35,511 bases of DNA, from NCBI GenBank assembly GCA_027487435.1, contig JAIYDP010000317.1:1-35511 (forward strand), in the 5' to 3' direction. The notes beneath the pieces are model-generated. The model saw nothing but the letters and a program-made list of their open reading frames with translations. It ran no database searches and was not told where the DNA came from. How positions within the stretch are numbered: the stretch's first letter is position 1; each line of letters opens with the position of its first letter. The position numbers and the translations under genes were made by a program. This document shows, in pieces, positions 7,666-15,576 of the stretch. The stretch is from Verrucomicrobiaceae bacterium (GTDB lineage: Bacteria > Verrucomicrobiota > Verrucomicrobiia > Verrucomicrobiales > Akkermansiaceae).

Positions 7666-8337
7666 ATGACTGATTTCCTTTCTCTTATCACTTCCGGCAC
7701 AGGCCTACGCGCTGCGTTCGTGACTCGCATTCCATCGCTTGCGGTGGATTGTGAGCGCGATGAGGCGATGCGGCGACTGCGCGATGCTCATACCAAAGCC
7801 GTGCAGGAACTCGGTTTTTCTACCGCGCAATGGTCGCGTGCCGAACAGGTTCATGGTAACGATGTCGCCATCGCGGAAAAAAGTCCTACCATTCTCGCGC
7901 CCGATGGCTTGCCTATCATCGCTGTCGTGGATGGCTTGATTTGCGGCGAAGCTGGCCATGTGCTAGCCATCTACGTTGCCGATTGTGGGGCAATATGGTT
8001 GGCAGATCGCGCTACCGGTGCCTACGGCTTGCTGCATTCTGGCAAGGTGGGAACAGAGAAAAACATTCTCCAAGTTGCCCTCCATGCCATGCAGCAAAAC
8101 TTCGGCACTCAGCCAAAAGATGTCGTCGGTGTGCTAGGGCCATGCATTCGTCCGCCCCATTACGAAATCGATTTTGCCGCCACCATTCGCGCACAAGCAG
8201 AGCAGGCGGGCGTTGCAGATTTTCACGATTGTGGGATTTGTACCGGCTCAGACTTGCAAGCCTTCTACAGTTACCGTAAAGAACTCGGGCGCACCGGCCG
8301 CCTCATGGCTTTGCTCGGTCGCCCTCTACCACTCTAA
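7666..8337 (+). CDS. pgeF: PgeF/YfiH-family laccase-domain protein (purine nucleoside phosphorylase / polyphenol oxidoreductase)
   Basis: A 223-residue member of the Cu-oxidase_4 (YfiH/LACC1) family. Characterised members act on purine nucleosides, and the E. coli protein has been linked to peptidoglycan editing. The expected metal-site residues are visible: His63 in EQVHG, Cys107 in VADCG and His124 in LLHSG, plus GPCIRPPHYEID near 158-169. The usual HAGWRG is changed to HSGKVG, so activity may differ from classical members. Its length is slightly short of the usual 240-250. It sits three bases before ispE and is probably co-transcribed with it. Confidence 0.85.
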   Translation: MTDFLSLITSGTGLRAAFVTRIPSLAVDCERDEAMRRLRDAHTKAVQELGFSTAQWSRAEQVHGNDVAIAEKSPTILAPDGLPIIAVVDGLICGEAGHVLAIYVADCGAIWLADRATGAYGLLHSGKVGTEKNILQVALHAMQQNFGTQPKDVVGVLGPCIRPPHYEIDFAATIRAQAEQAGVADFHDCGICTGSDLQAFYSYRKELGRTGRLMALLGRPLPL

Positions 8338-8340
8338 ATC

Positions 8341-9189
8341 ATGAGCGAATCTCCACTCCGCATTTCTTCTCCCGCGAAACTGAACCTTTCTCTGCGTCTT
8401 CTCGGCAAGCGCGACGATGGATTTCATGAAATCGACACCTTAATGACTCCCGTTCCAGGTCTTGCCGATGAACTGACCTTTGAAACAGCCAAGGCCTTTT
8501 CTTTCACCTGCGATGCTCCAGACCTGCCTGTCGATGACACAAATCTCGTCGTCAAAGCGACAAAACTCTTTGAAAAACTCTCGAAGAAAAAATGCAAAGC
8601 CGCAGTGCATTTGACCAAGGTGATTCCTCATGGAGCGGGATTAGGCGGCGGCAGCAGCAATGCCGCAGCTACCTTGCGCGCCTGGAATACCTTGCATAAC
8701 GGCGTGCTATCGGAAGAAAAACTCCACGCAGCCGCGGCACAACTCGGCAGTGATGTGCCATTTTTCTTAGGCAATTCCACCGCCCGCTGCACAGGACGTG
8801 GCGAGATTATCACGCCAGTCGCCACCGCGCTACCCGCGCTCAGTATCGTCATTTTCAAACCTGCTTTTGCCGTGTCCACCGTCGATGCTTACAGTCGCAC
8901 CGCGCAACCCTTCGAGTTGGCTGGCATGGACTACGAGCCAAAACTATTCCCATGGGGTGAAATCGTCAACGATTTGGAAAAGCCCGTGTTCGGGAAATTC
9001 ATCTTCCTTGGCGAACTCAAAAAATGGCTCATGGCTCGGCCAGAAGTCACTGTGGCAGGTATGAGCGGATCAGGCTCCGCCATCTTCGCCATCCTCAAAA
9101 AAGCCGAACTTGGCAGCAGCCTGATTCAGCAAGCTCGCGAACGTCTCGACCCCACCATTTGGGCTTGGCAAGGAACGATCGGTGGATAA
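8341..9189 (+). CDS. ispE: 4-diphosphocytidyl-2-C-methyl-D-erythritol kinase
   Basis: GHMP-family kinase of the MEP isoprenoid pathway; it phosphorylates the 2-hydroxyl of CDP-methylerythritol with ATP in the cytoplasm. The 282 residues match the family. Near the N-terminus is SSPAKLNLSLRLLGKRDDGFHE, with the catalytic Lys13. The phosphate-binding loop PHGAGLGGGSSNAA lies at 96-109, the catalytic Asp at about 138 in GSDVPFFL, and the C-terminal GHMP motif MSGSGSAIFAI near 242-252. It begins three bases after the pgeF stop, suggesting a two-gene operon. Confidence 0.96.
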   Translation: MSESPLRISSPAKLNLSLRLLGKRDDGFHEIDTLMTPVPGLADELTFETAKAFSFTCDAPDLPVDDTNLVVKATKLFEKLSKKKCKAAVHLTKVIPHGAGLGGGSSNAAATLRAWNTLHNGVLSEEKLHAAAAQLGSDVPFFLGNSTARCTGRGEIITPVATALPALSIVIFKPAFAVSTVDAYSRTAQPFELAGMDYEPKLFPWGEIVNDLEKPVFGKFIFLGELKKWLMARPEVTVAGMSGSGSAIFAILKKAELGSSLIQQARERLDPTIWAWQGTIGG

Positions 9190-9212
9190 TGACCCGCATC
9201 CGCAATGGATTG

Positions 9213-10025
9213 CTACTGATTTCGCATAAAGCTCTCCTCCCAGGGAGGATCCGACTTTTCGCAGCTTTTCACCTCCAATACGGCTTGCGTCGCACCGTTT
9301 TCCACGGGGAAACGAATCACTCCTGTAACTTTCACCCACTCGTTTTCGTTGATCGTCGGGGGCGTTTGTGAAAATTCTGCCACAATCGGAATGGCTCGCG
9401 CATCCGCCGCGCAGCAGGTGATGAAGAGCCGATACAGCCGCTTCCGCGTGCCAGCTGGATTGTTGACTTTTTCTGCTACCATGCGCCCCTCGGTCTCGAC
9501 CTTCATGCCGTCGATCAGCCGAATCATCTCCGGATCGCCAATGGCAAAATACAGCTCCATCAAGTTAAACTGCATATCGCCCGCTGCATTTTTGCGATAG
9601 GTTTTCTCTAATTCCTCCTTCGTCATCGGCTGACGTTGCGCCAAATACGGATTCAACGCTGGCGGGGCATCGTAGAGAGATTTGTGCTCCAGTGCCTCTA
9701 ACGAAAACGAATCCTTCGTCCACGCCACCGCGGCGATGAGCGGCAGCACCATCAGCAGAAACGAGGCCAGCGGGTGCATTTCACTCGTTTCATGATCTGC
9801 CGCATCGCTCTCCGTGTGATCATGTCCGCAATCGGCCTTTTCGCGATATGTCAGCAGCACAAATAGTGAAACCACTGCCAACAACAATCCGCCCACCAAA
9901 CAGATCGGCTGAAAGGTAGGAGCGAGATAAAAACGCAAGCGACCAGAAGCGTAAAAGTACAACATCACCACCGCCCAGCTCAGGGCCGCGAGAGGAAAGA
10001 AGATCCGTTGAAGCGTAAAATTCAT
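9213..10025 (-). CDS. DUF1980 / TIGR03943-family permease partner protein
   Basis: A 270-residue membrane-anchored partner of YraQ-type permeases. Hydrophobic helices are at about residues 8-27, 37-60 and 86-103. Between the second and third is a short His/Asp/Cys cluster (CGHDHTES...DHETSEMH), a possible metal-binding loop. The C-terminal soluble domain contains LYRLFITCCAADARAIP and WVKVTGVIRFP, the typical DUF1980 region. The start overlaps the stop of the upstream permease gene by four bases (ATGA), indicating translational coupling. By analogy with related pairs it may help move a metal ion or small thiol-reactive compound out of the cell. The substrate is unknown. Confidence 0.85.
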   Translation of the reverse strand: MNFTLQRIFFPLAALSWAVVMLYFYASGRLRFYLAPTFQPICLVGGLLLAVVSLFVLLTYREKADCGHDHTESDAADHETSEMHPLASFLLMVLPLIAAVAWTKDSFSLEALEHKSLYDAPPALNPYLAQRQPMTKEELEKTYRKNAAGDMQFNLMELYFAIGDPEMIRLIDGMKVETEGRMVAEKVNNPAGTRKRLYRLFITCCAADARAIPIVAEFSQTPPTINENEWVKVTGVIRFPVENGATQAVLEVKSCEKSDPPWEESFMRNQ

Positions 10026-11008
10026 GGCAGGGTTTGCGTATTAAGATACCACTGAAAAAGCATCGCCGCGCCCCAGATTGTCGCAAACAGACTCAAGGAT
10101 AAAACCAAGAGAAATCGGCGGCTCAGTACGGTTTGATACAAGAAAAACAACTTCAAATCCAACATCGGCCCGAAGGTCAAAAACGCCAGTTTCGCCCCGT
10201 AGGTAAATTTCGCCAAGGTCGCCGCGATGAACGCATCGGACGAGCTGCACAAACTCAACACAAATGACAGCACCATCAACGCCGCCGTCGCACCCCAAGC
10301 ATGAGTGGCGAGGGAATCTAGCCACTTCGCTCCCGGAGCTATGCCTGTATTGAACAAAGCGGTGATCGCCACGCCAATAGAAAAATACACTGCCACATCG
10401 ATGAAGTCACGTAGCGCCGAGCGCATCGCCGCGATCAATCGCGTATCATCCTCCAGCACCTGAAATCCCCGCATCAGTTTGCGATCCCTGCTTTGACCTA
10501 CCTCTTCTTGTTCCAGCGCACGCAGTAACTCGGCCTTCAGCAGCCATTCCCGCGCAACTCGCAAGGTCGCCCAACCGACGAGCGATGCCACACCCACGCC
10601 GAGCAAGCAACGAGCCAGGGTCATTACTAAGCTTGCTTCCAAGATATTTCCCGCAATCATCACCGGTTGTCCCGTGAACGCCTGCCATGTGCTATACGCG
10701 GTGATCGGATTAAAAATCGGCGCCGCCAGCATGAACGATAGCGCACAAGAAACCGGCAGACCCTTGCGTACCAAGCGGCGTATTACCGGCACGATGGCAC
10801 ATTCGCAAACAGGAAAAATTCCCCCGAGTAAAGCTGCTACCACCACCGCTAGCCAAGCGCGTTTTGGCAGCCATCGCTCCAACATCCCCGGAGGCATGTA
10901 GATATCGATGAAGCCGCTCACCAAGGTTCCCAACAAAATGAAAGGAATGCCCTCAAAAAGAAGGCTCAAAAAGGCAAACGCAAAATTCTGTTGAGCTGCT
11001 GCGTCCAT
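10022..11008 (-). CDS. YraQ/DUF318-family (SO_0444-type) permease
   Basis: A 328-residue polytopic membrane protein, probably with eight or more helices. The first half has GTLVSGFIDIYMPPGMLERW and the conserved GIFPVCECAIVPV with Cys68 and Cys70. The region SFMLAAPIFNPITAYST follows, and a second homologous half contains SLCSSSDAFIAATL. These are hallmarks of the YraQ/ArsP-like permease family, some members of which export metals or organoarsenicals. It overlaps its partner gene at 9213-10025 by four bases. The conserved Cys pair fits a thiophilic substrate; copper or zinc is possible given the resistance genes 5 kb away, but this is inference. Confidence 0.88.
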   Translation of the reverse strand: MDAAAQQNFAFAFLSLLFEGIPFILLGTLVSGFIDIYMPPGMLERWLPKRAWLAVVVAALLGGIFPVCECAIVPVIRRLVRKGLPVSCALSFMLAAPIFNPITAYSTWQAFTGQPVMIAGNILEASLVMTLARCLLGVGVASLVGWATLRVAREWLLKAELLRALEQEEVGQSRDRKLMRGFQVLEDDTRLIAAMRSALRDFIDVAVYFSIGVAITALFNTGIAPGAKWLDSLATHAWGATAALMVLSFVLSLCSSSDAFIAATLAKFTYGAKLAFLTFGPMLDLKLFFLYQTVLSRRFLLVLSLSLFATIWGAAMLFQWYLNTQTLP

Positions 11009-11023
11009 CTTCTGCTAACTGCC

Positions 11024-11392
11024 TCATGCTTGCCATTCAAGGGGAGTCGCCTTCGCCCAAAGCTCTTCGAGGCTGTAGTAATCCCGCAATTCCACGTGCA
11101 TCACATGCACCATCACATCGATGTAATCTAACACCACCCAGCGGCTATCGGCATTGCCTTCCGACATCGCAGGTCGCACTTCATGCATTTCGCTGACGTG
11201 ACCCGCTACATCCCGCATGATGGCGCGCAAGTGCGGCATCGAAGACCCCGAGCACAAAACCACAAAATCTGTGATGGTCGATTGCCCCCGCAGATCCCAC
11301 AATTGGATGTGTTCTGCTTTGCATTCATCGGCAGCCTTGGCGCAGGCGCGGGCGAGTTGTTCTCCTTTAATGGGCGTATTCTTACTGGTCAT
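11024..11392 (-). CDS. rsfS: Ribosome silencing factor RsfS
   Basis: A 122-residue RsfS/YbeB (DUF143) protein. Such proteins bind uL14 on the large ribosomal subunit and block subunit joining during starvation. Family signatures are visible: the N-terminal helix LARACAKAADECKAEHIQLW, DLRGQSTITDFVVLCSG, and SRWVVLDYIDVMVHVMH followed by RDYYSLEELW. Length is normal. A nested hairpin (11411-11456) lies shortly upstream of the start. The nadD and proA genes often found near rsfS are not seen here. Confidence 0.95.
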   Translation of the reverse strand: MTSKNTPIKGEQLARACAKAADECKAEHIQLWDLRGQSTITDFVVLCSGSSMPHLRAIMRDVAGHVSEMHEVRPAMSEGNADSRWVVLDYIDVMVHVMHVELRDYYSLEELWAKATPLEWQA

Positions 11393-11410
11393 AGCGATAT
11401 CTCAATGTTG

Positions 11411-11456
11411 CTCTTGCGGTTGCACCGCGGCTGCAACCCTTCTGCGGTAGCAAGAG
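11411..11456 (-). promoter_or_regulatory. Nested hairpin upstream of rsfS
   Basis: The inner stem GGTTGCA (11418-11424) pairs with TGCAACC (11432-11438). The outer stem CTCTTGC (11411-11417) pairs with GCAAGAG (11450-11456), leaving an 11-base bulge on one side. It lies 18-64 bases upstream of the rsfS start and could be a leader structure. Confidence 0.4.
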
Positions 11457-11660
11457 CCTGTCACAGAAAGATCGGGATTCCTAGCAGCAATTTGCAAAAT
11501 TCTTGTTCATCATCAGCCTTTTTCCTCAAACGGCTATGATGAGAAATCCTAGATCGTAGTAAAATCGCGCTCTATTTCCAAAAGGTTCGACATCTTGATG
11601 CTCTTTCAGCTTCTATTTCGCGAAAATTCATCTAAAATGATGCCATGAACTTAAACCGAG

Positions 11661-11743
11661 ATCTAAAAAAACGTAACGCCGCCATTCACGGCGCAAGGGA
11701 ATTCAGACATTAGGGATGCATTCAGGCGTTATCTGCGTTAGAT
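11661..11743 (+). repeat. attC-like (integron cassette recombination site-like) structure
   Basis: ATCTAAA (11661-11667) is nearly complementary to GTTAGAT (11737-11743), which fits the GTTRRRY core. Inside these, TAACGCC (11674-11680) pairs perfectly with GGCGTTA (11725-11731). The spacers of six and five bases do not pair, as in attC sites. The central part does not form the usual extended stem, no integrase gene is in view, and no second site follows the next gene, so this is tentative. Confidence 0.3.
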
Positions 11744-11790
11744 ACATCATTTTTCAGTAAACTTTCCTCACTCCAACCATAGACCTAAAG

Positions 11791-12219
11791 ATGAGAATTG
11801 ACCCACTTGATCTGTTGTCTCATACAATTGCTTCATTGCCGTTGCGACTCTTCTTCGGATGTTTCTTTGCGATTGCGGGAGCTTTCACGCCGATCTTTCT
11901 TGGTAGAGGATGGGATGCCTTTCATTCACTTGGTTGGCAGTGGCTATTATTTCCGCTTTATCTTCTCTACATGGCTGTAAATGGCGGATATTGGATGATT
12001 TTTGCTCTGCCTTTGCTAGCGTGGCTCGGCTGGCGAATCATCTCGTTCATCTGCAATGAAAACTCGGGTTCTGATCTTATTGCGATATATACTCTCGCAT
12101 TCCTTATTACAATTCGCGCCGCAGATGACCGTTTGTTCTCTGCGATAATTCTTGGAATCTACTTGTTTTGTCAAACACTCTATCTTGATCGTCGTGACCG
12201 ACGCGAGTTAAGTAAGTAG
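11791..12219 (+). CDS. Small hypothetical membrane protein
   Basis: A 142-residue protein that I do not recognise. It is strongly hydrophobic with about four membrane segments: LPLRLFFGCFFAIAGAF near 17-33, WLLFPLYLLYMAV near 50-63, WMIFALPLLAWLGWRIISFI near 68-87 and LIAIYTLAFLITI near 96-108. The tail is charged (LDRRDRRELSK). By eye its codons are more AT-rich than those of its neighbours, and it sits alone between divergent housekeeping genes, which suggests a recent arrival. The attC-like structure just upstream would be consistent with a captured cassette. No function can be assigned. Confidence 0.6.
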   Translation: MRIDPLDLLSHTIASLPLRLFFGCFFAIAGAFTPIFLGRGWDAFHSLGWQWLLFPLYLLYMAVNGGYWMIFALPLLAWLGWRIISFICNENSGSDLIAIYTLAFLITIRAADDRLFSAIILGIYLFCQTLYLDRRDRRELSK

Positions 12220-12231
12220 CCTCAGTAATGC

Positions 12232-12264
12232 AAAAAAGGTTCCGCAGCATTTTGCTGCGAAACC
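12232..12264 (-). terminator. Rho-independent terminator after ilvN
   Basis: On the minus strand GGTTTCGCAGCA pairs with TGCTGCGGAACC (12253-12264 with 12238-12249), followed by TTTTTT (12237-12232). It lies about 29 bases after the ilvN stop. The loop is AAA with minor mismatch in the lower stem. The core CGCAGCA/TGCTGCG recurs after serS. Confidence 0.8.
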
Positions 12265-12292
12265 CATTGGTTTCGTTCTAACAACTGCGATG

Positions 12293-12829
12293 TTACGTAG
12301 GCTGTTCGCCGCGAGCCATGACGACTTTTCCGGTGCGAACGGTCTCGATGATCTTGAATTGTGAAAACATCGTGATGGCGGCATCGGCCTTGGAACTTTC
12401 GCCAGTGATCATGATGATCATGCTGGTAGGTGTGAGATCCACGGTTTTTCCGCTAAAATGCTCGGTGATTTGTAGGGCTTGGGAACGCTCCTCGGGGGAA
12501 CAGGCAATCTTGATCATCACCAACTCACGAACCACGGAGTTGTCGCTAGTGTGTTCGTAGCAATGCATGACATCGATGAGTTTCCCCACTTGTTTGATGA
12601 TTTGCTCAAGTCCGGCGGGGTCGCCGACGATGCCGATAGTCATGCGCGAGAAGCGAGCATCGCGGCCTTGGGATACGACAAGACTGTCGATATTGAAGCC
12701 GCGGCGAGCGAAAACCTGACAGATGCGCATCAACACTCCGGGACGGTTGTTGACGAGAACCGAGAGAGTATGAATGGCTTGGTCAGGGGAAGGTGCCGTG
12801 GGAGTATCTGTAGTGACGATGGGTTGCAT
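12293..12829 (-). CDS. ilvN: Acetolactate synthase small (regulatory) subunit
   Basis: Regulatory subunit of acetohydroxyacid synthase, giving the enzyme its valine feedback control in branched-chain amino acid synthesis. It has 178 residues. After an N-terminal extension of about 18 residues, an ACT domain starts at HTLSVLVNNRPGVLMRICQV, with RRGFNIDSLVV and SRMTIGIVGD. A C-terminal domain with RELVMIKIACSPEERSQ and MIIMITGESSKADA follows. It lies 51 bases downstream of ilvB on the same strand, forming an ilvBN operon closed by the terminator at 12232-12264. Confidence 0.95.
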   Translation of the reverse strand: MQPIVTTDTPTAPSPDQAIHTLSVLVNNRPGVLMRICQVFARRGFNIDSLVVSQGRDARFSRMTIGIVGDPAGLEQIIKQVGKLIDVMHCYEHTSDNSVVRELVMIKIACSPEERSQALQITEHFSGKTVDLTPTSMIIMITGESSKADAAITMFSQFKIIETVRTGKVVMARGEQPT

Positions 12830-12880
12830 GGTCGTAGGTAGGTGTGAGTGTGCAGTGATGTGGATTTTAGAGTCGTTAGA

Positions 12881-14608
12881 TCACGTGGAACCGGTGGGTT
12901 TGGCCATTTTGTGCTTCGGTGGCTCGATGAGCATGTCTTCGAGTGCCGCACCGGCAGGGATCATTGGGAATACGTTGTCGGTCTTGATGCATTCGGCATG
13001 AATCAGGATCGGGCCATCGTTATAAGCGAGAGCTTTTTTGATCATGCGTGTGACATCGGCAGGGCGCTTGATGTGGACACTCGGAATGCCGTAGGCAGCG
13101 GCGAGCTTGCAGAAGTCGGGGTTGCCGACAAGATCGACGCCAGAGAGGCGATCTTCGAAGAACAACTCTTGCCACTGGCGTACCATGCCGAGATAGTGGT
13201 TGTTTAAGACCACGATTTTCACGGGCAGCTTGTGAATGGCGGCGGTCGCGAGTTCAAAGAGAGTCATTTGGAAGCCGCCGTCACCCGAAATGGAGATGAC
13301 GGTTTTGTCGGGGCAAGCGAATGCCGCGCCGATGGCAGCAGGGAAGCCGAAGCCCATGGTGCCAGCTCCGCCGGAAGAAAGCCATTCGTAAGGACGATCG
13401 TTGAGGAAAAACTGTGCCGCCCACATTTGGTGTTGGCCCACGTCAGTTGAGACGATGGCTTTTCCTTTGGTCTGTTTGTAGAGTTCTTGGATGACTTGCT
13501 GCTGGCGAAGACCACCTTGTTTTTTGTAAGAAAGGGGGAATTTCTTTTTGTAGCCATCAAGCGTGGCGCACCATTCGTTGGTGTCGAGGCGAGAAATGCG
13601 CTTGTTGAGCTCGCGCAAGGCGGCTTTGGCGTCGCCGATGATTTGCACATCAGGGCGGATCATTTTTTTCATCTCTGCGGCATCGATGTCAACGTGAATG
13701 ATTTTGGCATGGCGACCAAACATGTGCGGTTGGCCGATGATGCGGTCGTCGAAGCGTGAGCCGACGTTGAAAATGAGGTCGGCTTCACAGACGGCTTTGT
13801 TCGCATAAGCGGTGCCATGCATGCCGAGCATTCCAAGAGAGAGTCTGTGGGTTTCGGGGAATACACCTTTGCCAAGCAGCGTATTGGTAACGGGGCAGTT
13901 GAGCGTTTCCGCAAAGTGCATCAATTCCTCGCCAGCGCGGGAAATCATTGCGCCTTGGCCAGCGAGGATGAGGGGTCGGCGAGACTGGGAAATGAGCTGA
14001 ATCGCTTCGTCGATGGCAGTCGGGCAAATGTTGAGAGCTTCTTCGGGGTGGTAGCCAGGGAGATCCATTTCAGGATCCAAATCGCCGGTGAAAGGGGATT
14101 GGGAAACATCTTTAGGAACATCGATGAGAACCACACCTGGGCGACCCGTGGTGGCAATGTGGAAGGCTTCGCGAGCAACGCGTGGGAGGTCGTTGGTGGA
14201 TTTTACCAAGAAGTTATGCTTCACGACTGGCATGGTGATGCCAAAAATGTCGGCTTCTTGGAAAGCGTCTTTGCCGAGCATCCAGGTAACTTGTTGTCCG
14301 CAAAGAACAATCATTGGCACCGAGTCCATTTGAGCGGTCATCAAGCCTGTGACCGTGTTGCCTGCTCCTGGGCCGGATGTTACCAAAACGCAAGCAGGTC
14401 TGCCGGTGGCGCGAGCGTAGCCATCGGCCATGTGTACCGCACCTTGTTCATGGCGCACCAAAATGAACTTCATCTTGGTCTTGACGGTTTCTAGGGCATC
14501 AAATATGGGCAACGCGGCACCGCCAGAGTATCCGAAGATGTATTCGATGCCGAGATCGTCGAGTGTTTTGATGAGGGCTTGGGCGCCATCGAGTTGTTCT
14601 TTGCTCAT
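12881..14608 (-). CDS. ilvB: Acetolactate synthase large (catalytic) subunit
   Basis: ThDP-dependent enzyme that condenses pyruvate with pyruvate or 2-oxobutyrate, the first common step of valine, leucine and isoleucine synthesis. The 575 residues match the family. Domain order is visible: an N-terminal pyrimidine-binding domain with [17 protein letters not shown] and the catalytic Glu54 in [19 protein letters not shown]; a central FAD-type domain with [16 protein letters not shown]; and a C-terminal ThDP-binding domain with GDGGFQMT...[14 protein letters not shown], which holds the GDG-N Mg/ThDP motif. It is transcribed with ilvN. A palindrome-rich leader of about 270 bases precedes it. Confidence 0.97.
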   Translation of the reverse strand: MSKEQLDGAQALIKTLDDLGIEYIFGYSGGAALPIFDALETVKTKMKFILVRHEQGAVHMADGYARATGRPACVLVTSGPGAGNTVTGLMTAQMDSVPMIVLCGQQVTWMLGKDAFQEADIFGITMPVVKHNFLVKSTNDLPRVAREAFHIATTGRPGVVLIDVPKDVSQSPFTGDLDPEMDLPGYHPEEALNICPTAIDEAIQLISQSRRPLILAGQGAMISRAGEELMHFAETLNCPVTNTLLGKGVFPETHRLSLGMLGMHGTAYANKAVCEADLIFNVGSRFDDRIIGQPHMFGRHAKIIHVDIDAAEMKKMIRPDVQIIGDAKAALRELNKRISRLDTNEWCATLDGYKKKFPLSYKKQGGLRQQQVIQELYKQTKGKAIVSTDVGQHQMWAAQFFLNDRPYEWLSSGGAGTMGFGFPAAIGAAFACPDKTVISISGDGGFQMTLFELATAAIHKLPVKIVVLNNHYLGMVRQWQELFFEDRLSGVDLVGNPDFCKLAAAYGIPSVHIKRPADVTRMIKKALAYNDGPILIHAECIKTDNVFPMIPAGAALEDMLIEPPKHKMAKPTGST

Positions 14609-14879
14609 TCTAGTAAAGTTTGGGTGGTTCGGGCAGAACTTTGCGTAATGTCAGGGGTGTTGCAAGGAAAAATTGAGGTTATTTTCACAAAGTTGGCTAT
14701 TTTTCAGTTTGGAATGTCTGAAAATTGCCAATTTTTTGGCAAAGCGTGAAATTGACAGGTTCGCATTCTGTAAGTTTTGGTGTTTTCGATGGAAATGGCC
14801 AATTGCGGGACACTTGATGAATCGTAGCTAGATCAAGAGTTTGGGTTGCACATGATGGGAAGCGCAGATAGAAGCGGGC
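14609..14879 (-). promoter_or_regulatory. Palindrome-rich divergent intergenic region upstream of ilvB
   Basis: This 271-base region separates ilvB (-) from the gene at 14880 (+). TTGCCAA (14725-14731) and TTGGCAA (14736-14742) form a perfect inverted repeat, and TTTTCAG (14701-14707) pairs with CTGAAAA (14718-14724). GCCAATT appears again near 14796-14804. It is AT-rich in the middle and should hold both promoters. I did not see a clear leader peptide rich in branched-chain residues, so attenuation is not supported. Confidence 0.4.
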
Positions 14880-15485
14880 ATGGCATTTTTAGAAGCATGG
14901 CACATACGCACACGTTCGCATAGCTGCGTGCAAAGCGGTAAGCACTTTTTGGATGATGAAATGATCGTGGCGGCCTTGTTTCCTGACCCGGAATCTTCTG
15001 GGTGGTTGCGTCGCGACTTTTCGATAGAGGGCTGGAAAAATCGTGCCGAATTAGGAGAGGGGTGTTTTTCTCACTGGAAAACTGTTTATAAAGCGCCGGT
15101 CGTGCATGAGAAAGTGGGAGTGACAAAAGAAAGTCCGATCGGGCTATTGCGTCGTCTGGTGATGGACGAAGAAGAGCATACGGAGAAGATACGTTTCATT
15201 TTAGCCGTGATGCTGGAGCGGCAGAAGGTCTTGGTGGAGACGGACACGCAGGCGGTGCCATCGGGGATTTTGCGGGTTTACGAGCATCGCAAGGAGGGCG
15301 ATGTGTTTTTGATTCGAGATCCGAATGTGTCACTGGATCAAGTGGAAGAAGTACAGCGCGAGGTGATGGATTTGCTGGAAAAAGCTCAAGCAGAACGAGA
15401 CGCAGATGACGCTGCGGAGTCGGAAGTTGTTGCGCAGTCTGAGCCGGAAAATCCTGTCGATGAGGCAGAAAACCCAGCAAGTTGA
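14880..15485 (+). CDS. Conserved protein of unknown function
   Basis: A 201-residue soluble protein with no signal peptide. The N-terminal half has HSCVQSGKHFLDDEMIVAAL and SGWLRRDFSIEGWK, a pattern I recall from uncharacterised proteins of Planctomycetota and Verrucomicrobiota. Their N-terminus resembles a degenerate zinc-ribbon (C-x2-SGK-x-F), but only Cys16 remains here. The middle (PIGLLRRLVMDEEEHTEKIRFILAVMLERQKVL) is helical. The C-terminal 45 residues are acidic, low-complexity and probably disordered. It stands alone, divergent from ilvB. No function can be assigned. Confidence 0.75.
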   Translation: MAFLEAWHIRTRSHSCVQSGKHFLDDEMIVAALFPDPESSGWLRRDFSIEGWKNRAELGEGCFSHWKTVYKAPVVHEKVGVTKESPIGLLRRLVMDEEEHTEKIRFILAVMLERQKVLVETDTQAVPSGILRVYEHRKEGDVFLIRDPNVSLDQVEEVQREVMDLLEKAQAERDADDAAESEVVAQSEPENPVDEAENPAS

Positions 15486-15487
15486 TT

Positions 15488-15556
15488 CGTAGGGGAGGCA
15501 TCCTGCCAATAGTGGATTCTCGGTTTTTTGTTGGGAGGCGAGACACCTCCCCTACG
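15488..15556. repeat. GC-rich inverted repeat between convergent genes
   Basis: CGTAGGGGAGG (15488-15498) is perfectly complementary to CCTCCCCTACG (15546-15556), with a 47-base loop that contains GGCATCCTGCC and GGGAGGCGAGACA. It starts two bases after the stop of the + gene and ends about 20 bases before the stop of the - gene. It could act as a bidirectional terminator, but it lacks adjacent T-runs and looks more like a mobile hairpin repeat. Confidence 0.6.
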
Positions 15557-15576
15557 GTTTTGCCGTTTCAGGTCAT

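Larger units (their letters stand above)
11393..11790. other. Gene-free stretch of about 400 bases with hairpins and an attC-like structure
   Basis: No protein-like frame is visible. The stretch holds a nested hairpin at 11411-11456, an imperfect hairpin pairing CATCATCAGCC (11508-11518) with GGCTATGATG (11532-11541), and the attC-like region at 11661-11743. It lies between the divergent rsfS and the small membrane-protein gene, so it should contain both promoters. I could not identify a clear -35/-10 pair. Confidence 0.6.

Noticed and set aside
12232..12300. Second attC site after the small membrane-protein gene
   Set aside because: TTCTAAC is present near 12276, but no GTTRRRY partner follows, and the hairpin there is better explained as the ilvN terminator.
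13817..14494. 225-codon plus-strand frame opposite ilvB
   Set aside because: Antisense shadow of ilvB with no protein family features.
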